From Paraniabella ginsengisoli (GTDB taxonomy: Bacteria; Bacteroidota; Bacteroidia; Chitinophagales; Chitinophagaceae): DNA of 64,000 nt. The position numbers and the translations under genes were made by a program. Positions 10,513 to 20,029 of this stretch are shown here, piece by piece (within the stretch, counting starts at the first letter, position 1; each line of letters opens with the position of its first letter). The notes beneath the pieces are model-generated. The model was not told where the DNA came from and did no database searches. It saw only the letters and a program-made list of their open reading frames with translations. Where the stretch lies: the NCBI RefSeq assembly GCF_022513635.1, contig NZ_JAKWBL010000001.1, positions 1,736,001-1,800,000 of the forward strand, given 5' to 3'.

Positions 10513-10845
10513 ATGAACAATATTTTCTTTCAGATAAACAAAGATATTCCCTGGCAAGATTTGGGAAATGGTGTTGAGCGTCAGCTTTTTGGTTACGATG
10601 ATAAGATCATGATGGTAAAGGTAAGGTTTCAGGAAGGCGCAGTAGGAGCTGTGCACCAGCATCCGCATGTGCAGGTAAGTTATGTAGAAAGCGGCCAGTT
10701 TGAATTAATAGGCGACGAAGTGAGAATGCTTTCCAAAGGCGACGGTTATTTTGTTCCACCAAATATATTGCATGGATGTGTTTGCAAAGAAGCTGGCGTA
10801 TTAGTAGATACATTTACGCCATTAAGAGAAGATTTTATTGTTTAA
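10513..10845 (+). CDS. Small cupin-domain protein
   Basis: A 110-residue single-domain cupin. The two conserved cupin motifs are visible: GAVGAVHQHPHVQVSYVESG (metal-binding His residues and the later Gly) and GDGYFVPPNILHGC. Its fold is that of small beta-barrel proteins related to pectin-degradation KdgF-like cupins, which in sugar catabolism help open unsaturated sugars, but the substrate here is unknown and no sugar genes sit next to it. ATG 10513 gives MNNIFFQINKDIPW; an upstream in-frame TTG would only add unconserved residues. Intact. Confidence 0.85.
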   Translation: MNNIFFQINKDIPWQDLGNGVERQLFGYDDKIMMVKVRFQEGAVGAVHQHPHVQVSYVESGQFELIGDEVRMLSKGDGYFVPPNILHGCVCKEAGVLVDTFTPLREDFIV

Positions 10846-10864
10846 ACATTTTTATTTATCGATC

Positions 10865-11034
10865 TTGTTTAAACTTATTTTCACCACATTAGATACATAG
10901 GTTAAACAGGAAACATAAAAACACATAATCGTTCATTTACCGGAAGCTATGTCCGCCTGAGGCGGATACTATATAACTCAAACGAAGTAAATACAATGTA
11001 TCTATGTGTTTTATTAAAAAGTCTAAACAAGTTC
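10865..11034 (-). repeat. Dispersed inverted-repeat element, family A, copy 2
   Basis: Reverse-complement copy of the block at 631-809: it begins TTGTTTAAACTTATTTTCACC and ends GTCTAAACAAGTTC, with the central hairpin TCCGCC-TGA-GGCGGA. Stem bases are kept while the loop differs, and the outer arms have diverged moderately. Together with flanking AT-rich sequence it fills the gap between the cupin gene and mscS. Confidence 0.75.
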
Positions 11035-11137
11035 ATCGAATAAGTATGTGGATTGGTGTTTCAATTTTGCCAATTCATCGAAAACCATAAAAGCGCGGCT
11101 TTTCTAATTTCTATTTTTAGAAAAAATTAAGCCGCTC

Positions 11138-11973
11138 ATGATACTACTACAATTAGAGAACGCCACCAACCAGGCGTCCTATCTGCTCGCTAAAGCCAAA
11201 GACATGGCTATCGAATATGCACCCAAATTGATTGGCGCTATTCTTATTTATCTCGTTGGTTCCTGGATCATAAAGAAATTATCAGGTGCAATCGAAAGAA
11301 TGCTTACAAGGCACAATTATGATCCATCGTTAAAAACCTTTTTATCTTCCTTACTTCGCGGATTACTTACTGTTTTGCTTCTGCTTGCTGTATTCCAAAA
11401 AATCGGAATGGAGATCACCTCTTTCGCTGCCATATTAGCGGGTGTAGGACTTGGTATTGGCGCTGCTTTAAACGGATCAATGGGCAACTTTGCCGGAGGT
11501 GTAATGATGTTATTATTTAAGCCGTTTAAAGTTGGCGATCTGATTGAAGCACAAACCCAGATAGGTACCGTACTTGAGCAGGGAATTTTTAACACGATTA
11601 TTCTTACACCAGATAACAAGACAGTCATTTTACCAAATGGTCCGCTATCTACCGGAACTATTAGTAATTATACAACGCATGGCAATCTAAGAGTCGATGT
11701 AAAGATGCTATCGCGTTGGATATAGATATTGAAAAAGCACGACAAGTGGCCGTTGCAGCTATGAAAACACACCCCAAAGTTCTGGACACTCCATCGCCTG
11801 AAGTCAGCGTATTGGAAATTGCTAACGGTATGGTAGTTTTAGCAATCAGGCCTTACACTACGCAGGCTGATTATTGGGACGTCCTTTTTGGCGTTCAGGA
11901 ATTAGTAAAAAATGCCTGGGACGCAAATGGTATTGAAGCTCCAATACCTCATAGAGTGATCATTAACAAATAG
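11138..11973 (+). CDS. mscS: Small-conductance mechanosensitive channel, MscS family (one frameshift)
   Basis: Inner-membrane channel that opens under membrane tension to release solutes on osmotic downshock. An N-terminal helix is followed by three membrane segments; the pore-lining third one shows the Gly/Ala pattern FAAILAGVGLGIGAALNGSMGNFAGGVMMLLFKPFKVGD, typical of MscS. The cytoplasmic beta domain (VILPNGPLSTGTISNYT) and alpha/beta tail follow. One base is missing near 11705, after RVDVK, where AIALDIDIEKARQVA should continue. The repaired length is about 278 residues, like E. coli MscS. Confidence 0.93.
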
Positions 11974-11997
11974 AATTTGCTTTATGGAGACTTACAG

Positions 11998-12028
11998 CAG
12001 CACCTTTACAGGTGCTGTTTTGTTTTTT
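11998..12028. terminator. Intrinsic terminator after mscS (overlaps the end of the MATE gene)
   Basis: Stem CAGCACCT (11998-12005) / AGGTGCTG (12010-12017), loop TTAC, followed by TTTTGTTTTTTT on the plus strand. The stop codon of the convergent MATE gene (12006-12008) lies in the loop. Confidence 0.8.
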
Positions 12029-13339
12029 TAAGAAACCTTAATGTGAGAAAAATAGCAGAGAAACTCAAGCCGCTGATAAATCCAACCCAAACTCCTTTTT
12101 CAGCCATACCAAAGTGAAATGCCAATAAGTAACCTAAAGGAATACCCAATATCCAGTAGGCGATAAAGATGAAAAGCGTCGGCGTGTTAACATCTTTAAT
12201 GCCACGCAAAAGACCAGCGCTTGTAGCTTGTATGGCATCGGGTATTTGAAATGCTGCTGCAAAAAGAAGTAAACCGGCGCGATGCTAATTACTTTTTCTT
12301 CGTGATTAAATAGCAGCGGCAGCTGCTGGCGAAATAAAATGAAAAGTACAAAACATATAGCACCATAAATTAAGGCAAGCACAACGGTGCTTTTACCAAT
12401 CACAGATATTCTTTTCCAATTAGTACTCCCAAACGCATGACTTACACGAATAGAACCTGCCTGTGACAAACCAAGCGATACCATAAAAGCAAAAGCCGCG
12501 CAGCTCAACGCTATCTGGTGCGCTGCCTGTGGAGCCGCCCCGATCGTCCCAACCAAAATACCCGATACGGCAAATGCGCCAGCTTCCATACCAATTTGCA
12601 GGCTGCTTGGAATGCCGATCTTTAAAAGTTGCGATAAAGTATCTTTTTTAATTCTCCACTGACTTTTTGAAACTGAGATATATTTTTTAAATACTTTATG
12701 ATTGAGTATAACAATGCCAAGCGCTATAAAAATAGCTGTACGTGTAATAATTGTTGCATATCCCGCACCGACCAATTCCAGACGCGGAAAACCCCAATTA
12801 CCATAAATCAATAACCAGTTTAAAAAGACATTTAAAGGGATAGCAACAATAGACAAGGTCATTGCAGTTTTGGTATATTGTAGTCCATCAGCGAATTGTT
12901 TCAAGGTCATAAATAATACCATTGGAATGATGGAGATGCTCATGAGCGTCATAAATGGCATTGCAAGTTCAACCACTTCGGGGTCTTGCTTCAGATGCCA
13001 TAAAATATTACGTCCAAAAAATAAGCCAAGTGAAATAAGAATTCCAAAGACAGTACAAAGCCAGAAGCCATTGTAGAAATAATGTGAAACCAGTTGCTTG
13101 TCAAATTTACCATGTGCTAAAGAAACCATTTGAGCCACGGAAATAGTAATGCCAATACCAAATATGAAAGGAATATTGATAACGTTTAAAACCAGCGCAG
13201 CAGCGGCCAACTGTTTATAGCCGGTATAGCCGATCATCGCTGTGTCAATCAGGTGCAAGCTCATTTGCGCCAGCTCCCCGAAAATTATGGGAAGAGCCAG
13301 CTTGAGTGTGTTTCTGGCTTCGGTTTTATAGAAGTACAT
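12006..13339 (-). CDS. MATE family efflux transporter (one frameshift)
   Basis: Multidrug/toxin exporter of the inner membrane driven by Na+ or H+. Twelve hydrophobic segments are visible, with the family's first-helix LALPIIFGELAQMSLHLIDTAMIG and the repeat-2 equivalent IGIPSSLQIGMEAGAFAVSGILVG. One T (minus strand) is missing near 12272: restored, the sequence reads PVLLLFAAAFQIPDAIQATSAGLLRGIKDVNTP, a conserved MATE block. The repaired length is about 444 residues. It is convergent with mscS and divergent from the bacteriocin-like locus; the substrate is unknown. Confidence 0.93.
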
Positions 13340-13719
13340 TTTATAATTTCGTTAAACGAGTTAAGGCGTAGAAAATAATAAGGCCCGCGAATGCTCAAAA
13401 CTAATGAGATAATAAATGGTAACAATAACTACGAATAAAAAAGGATTATTATTGTTTTGATTTAAAAAAATACTATATTAGCAATTGAACACCTTAGCTA
13501 ACCTAAAAAAATATAACCTATAATACAATGCTTGAGAAATTAACATCAAAATTTCCTATTCAATTTCATTAAAATAATTAGTAGCTACAATTGCGTGGTA
13601 TTAGCATTTGCACACAAAGAAAAAGCAAAGCAGCGTATTCCTTAGCGCAACAAAACCAGGACGCTGAACAACCGCCCCACGGCGACAGGCAGGGGAGGAA
13701 AACATCTAAATTGTTAATT
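13340..13719. other. Upstream region of the bacteriocin-like operon
   Basis: 380 nt without a convincing gene. 13340-13600 is strongly AT-rich and contains promoter-like sequence (GTTTTG near 13453 and TACTATATTAG near 13470, an imperfect -33/-7 pair). At 13655-13700 base composition changes to a GC-rich patch that can fold: CCGCCCC (13672-13678) opposite GGGGAGG (13692-13698), ending about 20 nt before the precursor ATG. An open frame upstream of the precursor start (from about 13591) is probably untranslated leader. A 14-codon ORF at 13529 is too short to support. Confidence 0.5.
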
Positions 13720-13911
13720 ATGAAAAAGATTGAAATGAATTGGATGGAAGGGATTGAGGGTGGAAGAAGGATTTCTGGACAAGGGACTTTAGATTGCTTT
13801 AACGATGCTTATGCTAATCACGGGTGGGTTTCGTTGGCTTTAATGGCTACTACATACTTTGTGCCGGCTACAGCAATAGCTGTTGCTGCTAACTGTGCTG
13901 CAAGAAATTAA
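13720..13911 (+). CDS. Bacteriocin-like precursor peptide with double-glycine leader
   Basis: A 63-residue peptide. Residues 1-15 form a textbook C39-type leader: Gly14-Gly15 at the cleavage site and hydrophobic residues at -4 (Ile12), -7 (Met9) and -12 (Ile4). The predicted 48-residue mature part begins RRISGQGTLDCF, carries two cysteines (26 and 59) that could form a disulfide, a GWVSLALMATTYFVP segment and an Ala-rich end NCAARN. This resembles unmodified class II bacteriocins; no lanthionine or radical-SAM maturase is nearby. It is followed by a hairpin terminator and a C39-ABC exporter gene in the same direction. Function (toxin or signal) is inferred from context only. The ATG at 13720 is chosen because leader patterns start exactly there. 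Confidence 0.8.
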   Translation: MKKIEMNWMEGIEGGRRISGQGTLDCFNDAYANHGWVSLALMATTYFVPATAIAVAANCAARN

Positions 13912-13925
13912 TAGATGAACTTAAG

Positions 13926-13960
13926 TGGCATTCGCATAACTGCGAATGCCATATTTTTAT
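13926..13960 (+). terminator. Strong hairpin terminator/attenuator after the precursor gene
   Basis: A perfect 11-bp stem TGGCATTCGCA (13926-13936) / TGCGAATGCCA (13941-13951), loop TAAC, followed by TATTTTTATTATT. Placed 15 nt after the precursor stop and before the transport genes, it would make precursor mRNA much more abundant than export mRNA, with partial read-through. Confidence 0.85.
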
Positions 13961-13982
13961 TATTATTAAATAGACTATAAAA

Positions 13983-14222
13983 ATGAAACTTTTTACATAT
14001 TACTTATTGATTTCTTTACCCATTCCGTTTTTAATTTGGACAACTTATTTGGGATCTTTCTATTTTTTTGTTTCTATAATGGCTTATGTTTTAATTTACC
14101 GCACAATCGTAGATGGCGAAAGGTTGGTTTACTTGGGACACATAAAGAGATCTGAGATATGGAAAGTTTTGATACCCTTTTTTACTATTAGGTACTTTCA
14201 AGATATTTATTTTAAAAAATAA
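13983..14222 (+). CDS. Small membrane protein, candidate immunity protein
   Basis: A 79-residue protein of unknown family. Residues 4-22 (FTYYLLISLPIPFLIWTTY) and 26-42 (FYFFVSIMAYVLIYRTI) are membrane segments; the remainder is basic and ends in IWKVLIPFFTIRYFQDIYFKK, which may lie along the membrane. It is the first gene after the hairpin in the bacteriocin-like operon. Small membrane proteins in this position often protect the producer, so immunity is an inference from size and position only. No frameshift is evident. Confidence 0.65.
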   Translation: MKLFTYYLLISLPIPFLIWTTYLGSFYFFVSIMAYVLIYRTIVDGERLVYLGHIKRSEIWKVLIPFFTIRYFQDIYFKK

Positions 14223-14234
14223 AAATAGTTTGGA

Positions 14235-14884
14235 TTGCATATACTTTTTAAAGAACTCCTTCAAATTCGATTTTGGCTCTTTTTTATTGTTATATGTTTT
14301 TTTCTTATAACCATCACGTATTCGGTTAACTATTTTTTCTTTTCTGAAACTCTATTTTATAATAGCTTTGCTGACCGACTATCTTTTGAGACAATTGCGA
14401 ACATATACGAAAAACAACAAAGAAAACAATTAGTTGTACTATTTTTTTACCAGCGTTACTACTTATAAAGGTGGGGTATAATTCTTTGGCAATTTCTATA
14501 TTGACATTATTAGGTGGGAACATGAGTGCTCGTGGTAGTTTAAATGTCTGCTTAAAGGCCGAAGTCGTTTTTCTTTTAATGCTTTTTATTAAGTTTATTG
14601 CGTTTTCTTTTTTTATGGACGCAGAAGATTTATATGATTTCAGTTTCATGCCTGGTTCTTTGGCTAATTTATATAATATAAAAGAGCTTCCCCAATGGGC
14701 CATCTACCCTTTACAAACCATCAATATTTGGGAAGTACTCTTCTGCTGGGTGGGCGCATCTTTATACGCCATTCAGTTTAATGTGTCAAAATCCGTAGCC
14801 TTTCAACGTTTTTGCATTCCATACTTAATCGGCCTGTTTATCTGGGTGCTGGTGGTGGTATTTATAACGCTTCAAATTTCATAA
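14235..14884 (+). CDS. Multi-spanning membrane protein of the bacteriocin-like operon (one frameshift)
   Basis: About 216 residues after restoring one T in the T7 run near 14447 (VLFFLPALLLIKVGYNSL). It has roughly five hydrophobic segments and a moderately conserved-looking middle, GSLANLYNIKELPQWAIYPLQTINIWEVLF, reminiscent of Yip1-like membrane proteins. The start is a TTG at 14235, 12 nt after the preceding stop; no nearby ATG fits. Function is unknown; it could assist export or immunity. The next gene starts 2 nt after its stop, so they are probably cotranscribed. Confidence 0.7.
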
Positions 14885-14886
14885 TT

Positions 14887-15399
14887 ATGCGTTTGGTAAA
14901 AAGGCTTATCATATTATTGCTGCTAATCGTTGTCGGGTTTTTGGGCTACAAAATAATAAGCACCATCAATAAAAAAGCTAATACGGAAGAGCGGATTGCC
15001 AAGCTACCTGCTTTTACTTTTTATACTTTAAACAATATTGTTTTTGCCAACGATTCTTTATCAAAAAATAAAAGCACGGTGGTTATCTATTTCAATACCG
15101 GTTGCGAGCACTGCCAATACGAAACAGAGCAGATTATCAAACATACCGATCAGTTGAAACATGCAAACTTTTTGCTGGCATCTGTGCAGCCTATAAACGA
15201 GTTGAAAAAGTTTGACAGCACTTATCATCTTTCATCTTACCCGTTTATAAAATTGGTAAATGATAAGGATAATATAATGCGCAACATATTTGGGGCTAAT
15301 ACGGTACCTACTATTTTTATTTATGATACCAACAACCGCCTCATAAAAAAATATACCGGCGAAGTAAAAATAGAAGCGATTGTAAAAGCTATAAATTAA
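14887..15399 (+). CDS. Membrane-anchored thioredoxin-like (TlpA-type) protein
   Basis: 170 residues: an N-terminal signal anchor (RLVKRLIILLLLIVVGFLGYKII) followed by a thioredoxin fold facing the periplasm. The redox motif is CEHC in FNTGCEHCQYE, about residue 76, and the cis-Pro loop is seen in NTVPTIFIYD. TlpA-type proteins reduce or exchange disulfides outside the cytoplasm. Lying between the peptide gene and its exporter, and given the two Cys of the peptide, it may handle the peptide's disulfide; this is inference. Intact; ATG 14887 is just after the upstream stop. Confidence 0.85.
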   Translation: MRLVKRLIILLLLIVVGFLGYKIISTINKKANTEERIAKLPAFTFYTLNNIVFANDSLSKNKSTVVIYFNTGCEHCQYETEQIIKHTDQLKHANFLLASVQPINELKKFDSTYHLSSYPFIKLVNDKDNIMRNIFGANTVPTIFIYDTNNRLIKKYTGEVKIEAIVKAIN

Positions 15400-15406
15400 A
15401 TGGTGG

Positions 15407-17594
15407 ATGAGGCTTATGCAAACACAAAAACATATTCAAAAGTCATTCGTTTTGCAGCAGGATCAGTCCGACTGCGGCGTAGCCTGCCTTTTGTCTCTTA
15501 TAAAATACTACAGCGGCAATAATACGTTTGAAACTTTACGAAACCTAAGCGGCACTAACACCACAGGAACTACTTTGCTAGGCTTGTATCAGGCCGCAAA
15601 CAATTTGGGCTTTACCGCCGAAGGTTGCGAAGCAGATATTGATGCACTTATTGAACACGGCAAGCCCTGTATTTTGCATGTAACTGTTGACGACAACATG
15701 CAACACTATGTGGTGTGTTATGGAATTCATGAGGACGAGGTCTTCCTTATCGGCGATCCTGCCAAAGGCATTGTATATTATACCAAAGAAGAATTAGAAA
15801 AAATCTGGCAATCCAAAACCTGCCTTACTTTAGAACCGGATAAAGATTTCGTAAAAGCATCTGATGCAAAAAAGCAAAAAAGCAATGGGTTATCAACCTT
15901 GTAAAAGAAGATTTTCCGTTGTTAGGTATTGCTGCATTTTTGGGCATCGCAGTAGCAGCATTAGGTTTGGCTATGGCCATTTTTTCGCAACGGCTTATTG
16001 ACGATATTCTACCCAAAAGAAATTTTGAGAAATTATACCTCGGCATTGTACTGGTTTTTTTGTTGCTATTGGTAAAAGAAGGTCTGTCGTTTCTGCGGCA
16101 GCATTTTTTAATAAAGCAGGCAAAGGGTTTTAATCTCCGTATTATTGATTTCTTTTTTGGTCATTTGCTCAGGCTTCCCAAGCCATTTTTTGATATGCGA
16201 AAAATTGGCGATTTAACAGCCCGGCTGAATGATACCACACGCATCCAGCGAGTAATAAGCCAGTTGGCGGGGAATATGATGATAGATATTCTGGCTGCAA
16301 TGGTATCCCTTGTTTTTGTATTTACATACTCGGTACCAGCAGGGCTTATTTGCCTGCTGGTAATGCCGTTGCTGTTTGTATTGATTTATAAGAATAATAC
16401 AGCCATCATTTCCAAACAAAAAAATGTGATGGTAACTTATGCCGGAGCAGAAGCTAATTATATTTCTACATTGCAGGGAATAGAAGCTATTAAAGGCAAT
16501 AATAATCAGCACTTGTTTGCAGACGCAAATAACGTCGTATATAAAAAATATCAGGATGCAGTTTACAATCTTGGCGGTTTTCAAATCAGGCTGTCTTTTA
16601 TGATTAACGTTTTTGGCCTTATCTTTTTGATAGGCATCTTGGCTTATTGTAGTAATGAAGTGTTGAACAACAAAATGAAAACCGGAGAGTTGATTGCTAT
16701 TTTATCAATGTGCGGCACCATGTTACCATCGGTAGCCAATCTTGCATTGATAATGATACCTGTAAATGAAGCCAAAATTGCTTTTGATAGGATGTTTGAA
16801 TTTACTTCAAACACATCGGAAGACGATAATGGTGTGGCAGGTGAATTAAATTTTGAAATCCTTTCTGTTCGAAATCTTTCTTTTAGGTTTGCCGGCCGCC
16901 GTCCTTTGTTTCACAATATTTCTTTCAATGTAAAAAAAGGAGAAGTTGTAGCGCTTATGGGAGAAAATGGTTGTGGTAAAAGTACCATTGCGCAATTGTT
17001 ACAAAAAAACTATGCATTTGAAAGTGGGAATATTATGGTTAACCAAACCTTACAATTATCACAGATTAAAATTTCAGAATGGCGAAGTATTGTAAAATCT
17101 GTACCGCAGGAAATACATATTTTTAACGGAACGGTGCTTGAAAATATAGCTTTTGAAGATGCTGTTAATGATACGAATCATGTACTTCAGTTTTTGAAAG
17201 AGTATGGCTTTGCCGTATATATTGACGGGTTGCCACAGTCGTTTATGACCATGGTTGGCGAAGGTGGAATCAGTCTTTCGGGTGGACAAAAGCAAATGAT
17301 TGCGTTGGCAAGGGCTTTATATAAAAAGCCACAATTGCTAATTCTGGATGAAGCTACTGCTGCGATGGACAGAGATAGTGAGCAATTTATATTAAAACTG
17401 CTAAGCAAATTAAAAGAACAAATCGGTATTGTATTTATAACACATCGCCTGCATGTGCTTAAATCATTTTGCGACAGGATTTATCTTTTGGAAAATGGCG
17501 AAATTACAGCTTTTGGTAATCACGCGGAATTAGCATATGCGGCAATAATTTGTATAGTAAATACTGGCAGGATATGGAACTGAAGTGTGTCTAA
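15407..17594 (+). CDS. C39 peptidase-containing ABC exporter (PCAT), two frameshifts
   Basis: Inner-membrane exporter that cuts double-glycine leaders and secretes the cargo. The N-terminal C39 protease has its triad: Cys23 in QDQSDCGVACL, His near 99 in QHYVVCYG, Asp near 116 in IGDPAKG. A six-helix ABC membrane domain follows, then an ATPase with Walker A GENGCGKST (near 518), LSGGQKQ and LLILDEATAAMD. An A run near 15880 has lost one base (KKQKKQWVINLVKEDFP restored) and a second base is missing near 17533, after GNHAEL, after which the frame ends YSKYWQDMELKCV at 17592-17594. The repaired length is about 729 residues, normal. No HlyD-type adaptor gene is nearby. Confidence 0.93.
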
Positions 17595-17613
17595 ATTCTT
17601 ACATCAATTTCAA

Positions 17614-18362
17614 CTAATCGCTCCAGTAAATCAAAGTATCATATTGAAATATTACCTCGCCATTTTGCTGGTGTTGATCAAACAATACTTTTATTTCGTT
17701 CATGATCTTTTCATGAATCGGGCCAGAAACTGGAACGTATGAAGATGAGAGCACTCTGCCTTTAAATCCCTCCCAATCGAAGTTTTGACTATTGGGAATA
17801 ACTTTTTCTTCATTTTCTTTGGAATAAAAAAAGTTGTAATAGCGGCATCGTCTACATTTCGATGATCAAGAGCTTTATATTCCGGGATATTACTGGAAAG
17901 AATATTTTCGTACCCACCTGTGAAAGGCAGTTCGTCTTTTCTGGCGTTCCATATTAAAACAATATGTCCGTTTGGTTTAAGGATTCTCTCAAACTCTTTT
18001 TTAGTATTAACCTGATCGAACCAATGAAAAGCTTGCCCGGCAATGATGATATCAATACTATTATTAGGAAGGCCTGAATCTTCCGCCGAACCGGAAACTA
18101 TAGTTAAGTTTTGATAGCTTCCGTATATTTCATTGCATGCTTCACGCATGGCTTCGTTGGGCTCGATAGCGTAAGTGGCATTTCCGTTCTTTAAAAATAA
18201 TTCTGTAAGAAAACCAGTGCCAGCGCCAATGTCAGCAACAATAGATTCTTGTTTCAAACCAATTTCTTTTTCAAGAATGTCAATAACTTCAGCCGGATAC
18301 TTCGGCCTGTATTTTATATAATCTGCAACGCGGTTGGAGAAACGTTGTTTAGAATCTGTCAT
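17614..18362 (-). CDS. Class I SAM-dependent methyltransferase (one frameshift)
   Basis: Methyltransferase of the UbiE/Methyltransf_11 type. SAM-binding motif I is VADIGAGTGFLTELFL (about residues 42-57), followed by an acidic residue in YAIEPNEAMREAC, then IIIAGQAFHWFD and ILKPNGHIVLIWN. One base is missing in the T run near 17828; restored, the C-terminus reads TTFFYSKENEEKVIPNSQNFDWEGF and ends IYWSD at the stop 17614-17616, giving 249 residues. The AFHWF motif is typical of a group annotated only as class I methyltransferase; the substrate is unknown. It is convergent with the exporter gene. Confidence 0.9.
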
Positions 18363-18370
18363 AATAATAT

Positions 18371-19554
18371 TTATAATTTTTCAATGATCATAGCGCTGGC
18401 ACCTCCGCCGCCATTGCAAATTCCGGCAGCGCCATATGTAGCTTTTTGCTGTTGTAAAATATGGATCAGCGTTACGATAATCCTTGCGCCGCTGGCTCTA
18501 AAGGATGGCCCAGCGAAACCGCGCCACCGTTCACATTTACTTTTGCAGGATCAAGTTTAAGGCGTTTTGTATTTTCAATACCCACAACACTGAATGCTTC
18601 ATTCAATTCCCAAAAATCAATATCCTCCATTTTTACGCCGGCTTTGGCAATTGCTTTAGGTATTGCAATGGATGGGGTAGTGGTAAACCATTCGGGCGCC
18701 TGCTCTGCATCTGCGTATGACAAAATTTTAGCAATAGGTTTTAAGTCGAGTTCTTCTGCCTTTGCCCGGCTCATTAATATCAATGCCGCTGCGCCATCAT
18801 TCATTGTGCTTGCGTTAGCGGCTGTTACTGTTCCATCTTTTTTAAATGCAGGGTTTAAAGCGGGTATCTTATCAAATTTTACATTGAAGGGTTCTTCATC
18901 TTTATCAAAAATGATGGGTTCACCTTTTCTTTGAGGAATGGTCACCGGTGTTATTTCATTATTAAATTTTCCTTCATTCCATGCCGCCTGGCTGCGCTGA
19001 TAACTTTCGATAGCAAAAGCATCCTGCGCTTCGCGACTGATATTGCATTCGCTGGCGCAAAGTTCGGCTGCAATGCCCATTGCATTTCCATCATATACAT
19101 CGGTAAGTCCGTCTTTAGCAAGGCCGTCAATTAAGTTCGTATTACCATATTTATTTCCCCATCTTAAATTGCCCACATAAAAAGGTACATTGCTCATGCT
19201 TTCCATACCGCCTGCCACAACGATTTGTGCATCTCCCAACAAAATACTTTGTGCGCCCTGCGCAATAGATTTCATGCCACTAGCACAAACTTTATTAACG
19301 GTGGTACAATTTACTTCATTTGGCAAACCCGCAAATTTTGCTGCTTGTCTTGCGGGAGCTTGTCCCAAATTAGCCTGTAACACGCATCCCATCAATACTT
19401 CATCTATTTGATGTGGCTGAATGCCGGCTTTTTCAACTGCGGCTTTTATAGCGATAGATCCCAGTTGTGTTGCTGAAAAATCTTTTAAGGCTCCGCCAAA
19501 ACTTCCCATAGGTGTGCGAATAGCAGAAATAATGTAGACTTCTTGTTTGTTCAT
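18371..19554 (-). CDS. Acetyl-CoA C-acetyltransferase (thiolase), one frameshift
   Basis: Condenses or cleaves acetoacetyl-CoA (thiolase II, AtoB/PhaA-like). The nucleophilic Cys lies in [13 protein letters not shown], near residue 88; the family blocks [11 protein letters not shown] and [12 protein letters not shown] are present; the C-terminal active site has His in SLGHPLG and Cys in [11 protein letters not shown]. One base (GG to G) is missing near 18498, which breaks [12 protein letters not shown]. The repaired length is 394 residues, exactly typical. It starts 8 nt upstream of the methyltransferase on the same strand. A TACATTTG box at 19572-19579 (minus strand) may be its -7 element. 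Confidence 0.95.
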
Positions 19555-19675
19555 ATAGCTATTTTATCCTACAAATGTAGTTTTCTTTTTGTGGTTATTG
19601 ATATGAAGCAACTGCATCTGATATTTTTTGATCTTATGCATTCTCTTATTAAATATTGCTGGCTATCTTTAAGTA

Positions 19676-20029
19676 ATGCAGCATATTTCATTGTATATGA
19701 TGTCTCTTTTATATGTATTAGCTGGAGTCAATCATTTTTGGCATCCACGGACGTATGAGAAAATAATGCCGCCGTGGGTGAAATGGCATAAACAGGTAGT
19801 AATCATTAGTGGTATTTTTGAAATAGTACTAGGATTACTGTTATTAATTCCTTTTTTACAAAGTTTTGCGGCGTGGGGAATTATCCTTTTATTAATATTA
19901 ATTTTCCCTGCTAATATTCAAATGATGCTAAATTATAAAGCTTCAAAAAATACAAAATTTTGGATGACTATTGTGCGGTTACCTTTGCAAATTGTATTGA
20001 TATGGTGGGCTTATACCTTTACAAAGTAG
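19676..20029 (+). CDS. DoxX-like small membrane protein
   Basis: 117 residues with four hydrophobic segments and the DoxX-type pattern: LLYVLAGVNHFWHPRTYEKIMPPW near the N-terminus, then GIFEIVLGLLLLIP and FPANIQMML. DoxX-family proteins are four-helix inner-membrane proteins, some linked to quinone or thiosulfate oxidation, but most have no known role. The gene stands alone between divergent and co-directional neighbours. Intact. Confidence 0.85.
   Translation: MQHISLYMMSLLYVLAGVNHFWHPRTYEKIMPPWVKWHKQVVIISGIFEIVLGLLLLIPFLQSFAAWGIILLLILIFPANIQMMLNYKASKNTKFWMTIVRLPLQIVLIWWAYTFTK

Noticed and set aside
13591..13719. N-terminal extension of the bacteriocin-like peptide to 106 residues
   Set aside because: The leader pattern begins at the ATG at 13720; the extra codons are low-complexity, GC-rich leader sequence with no start signal.
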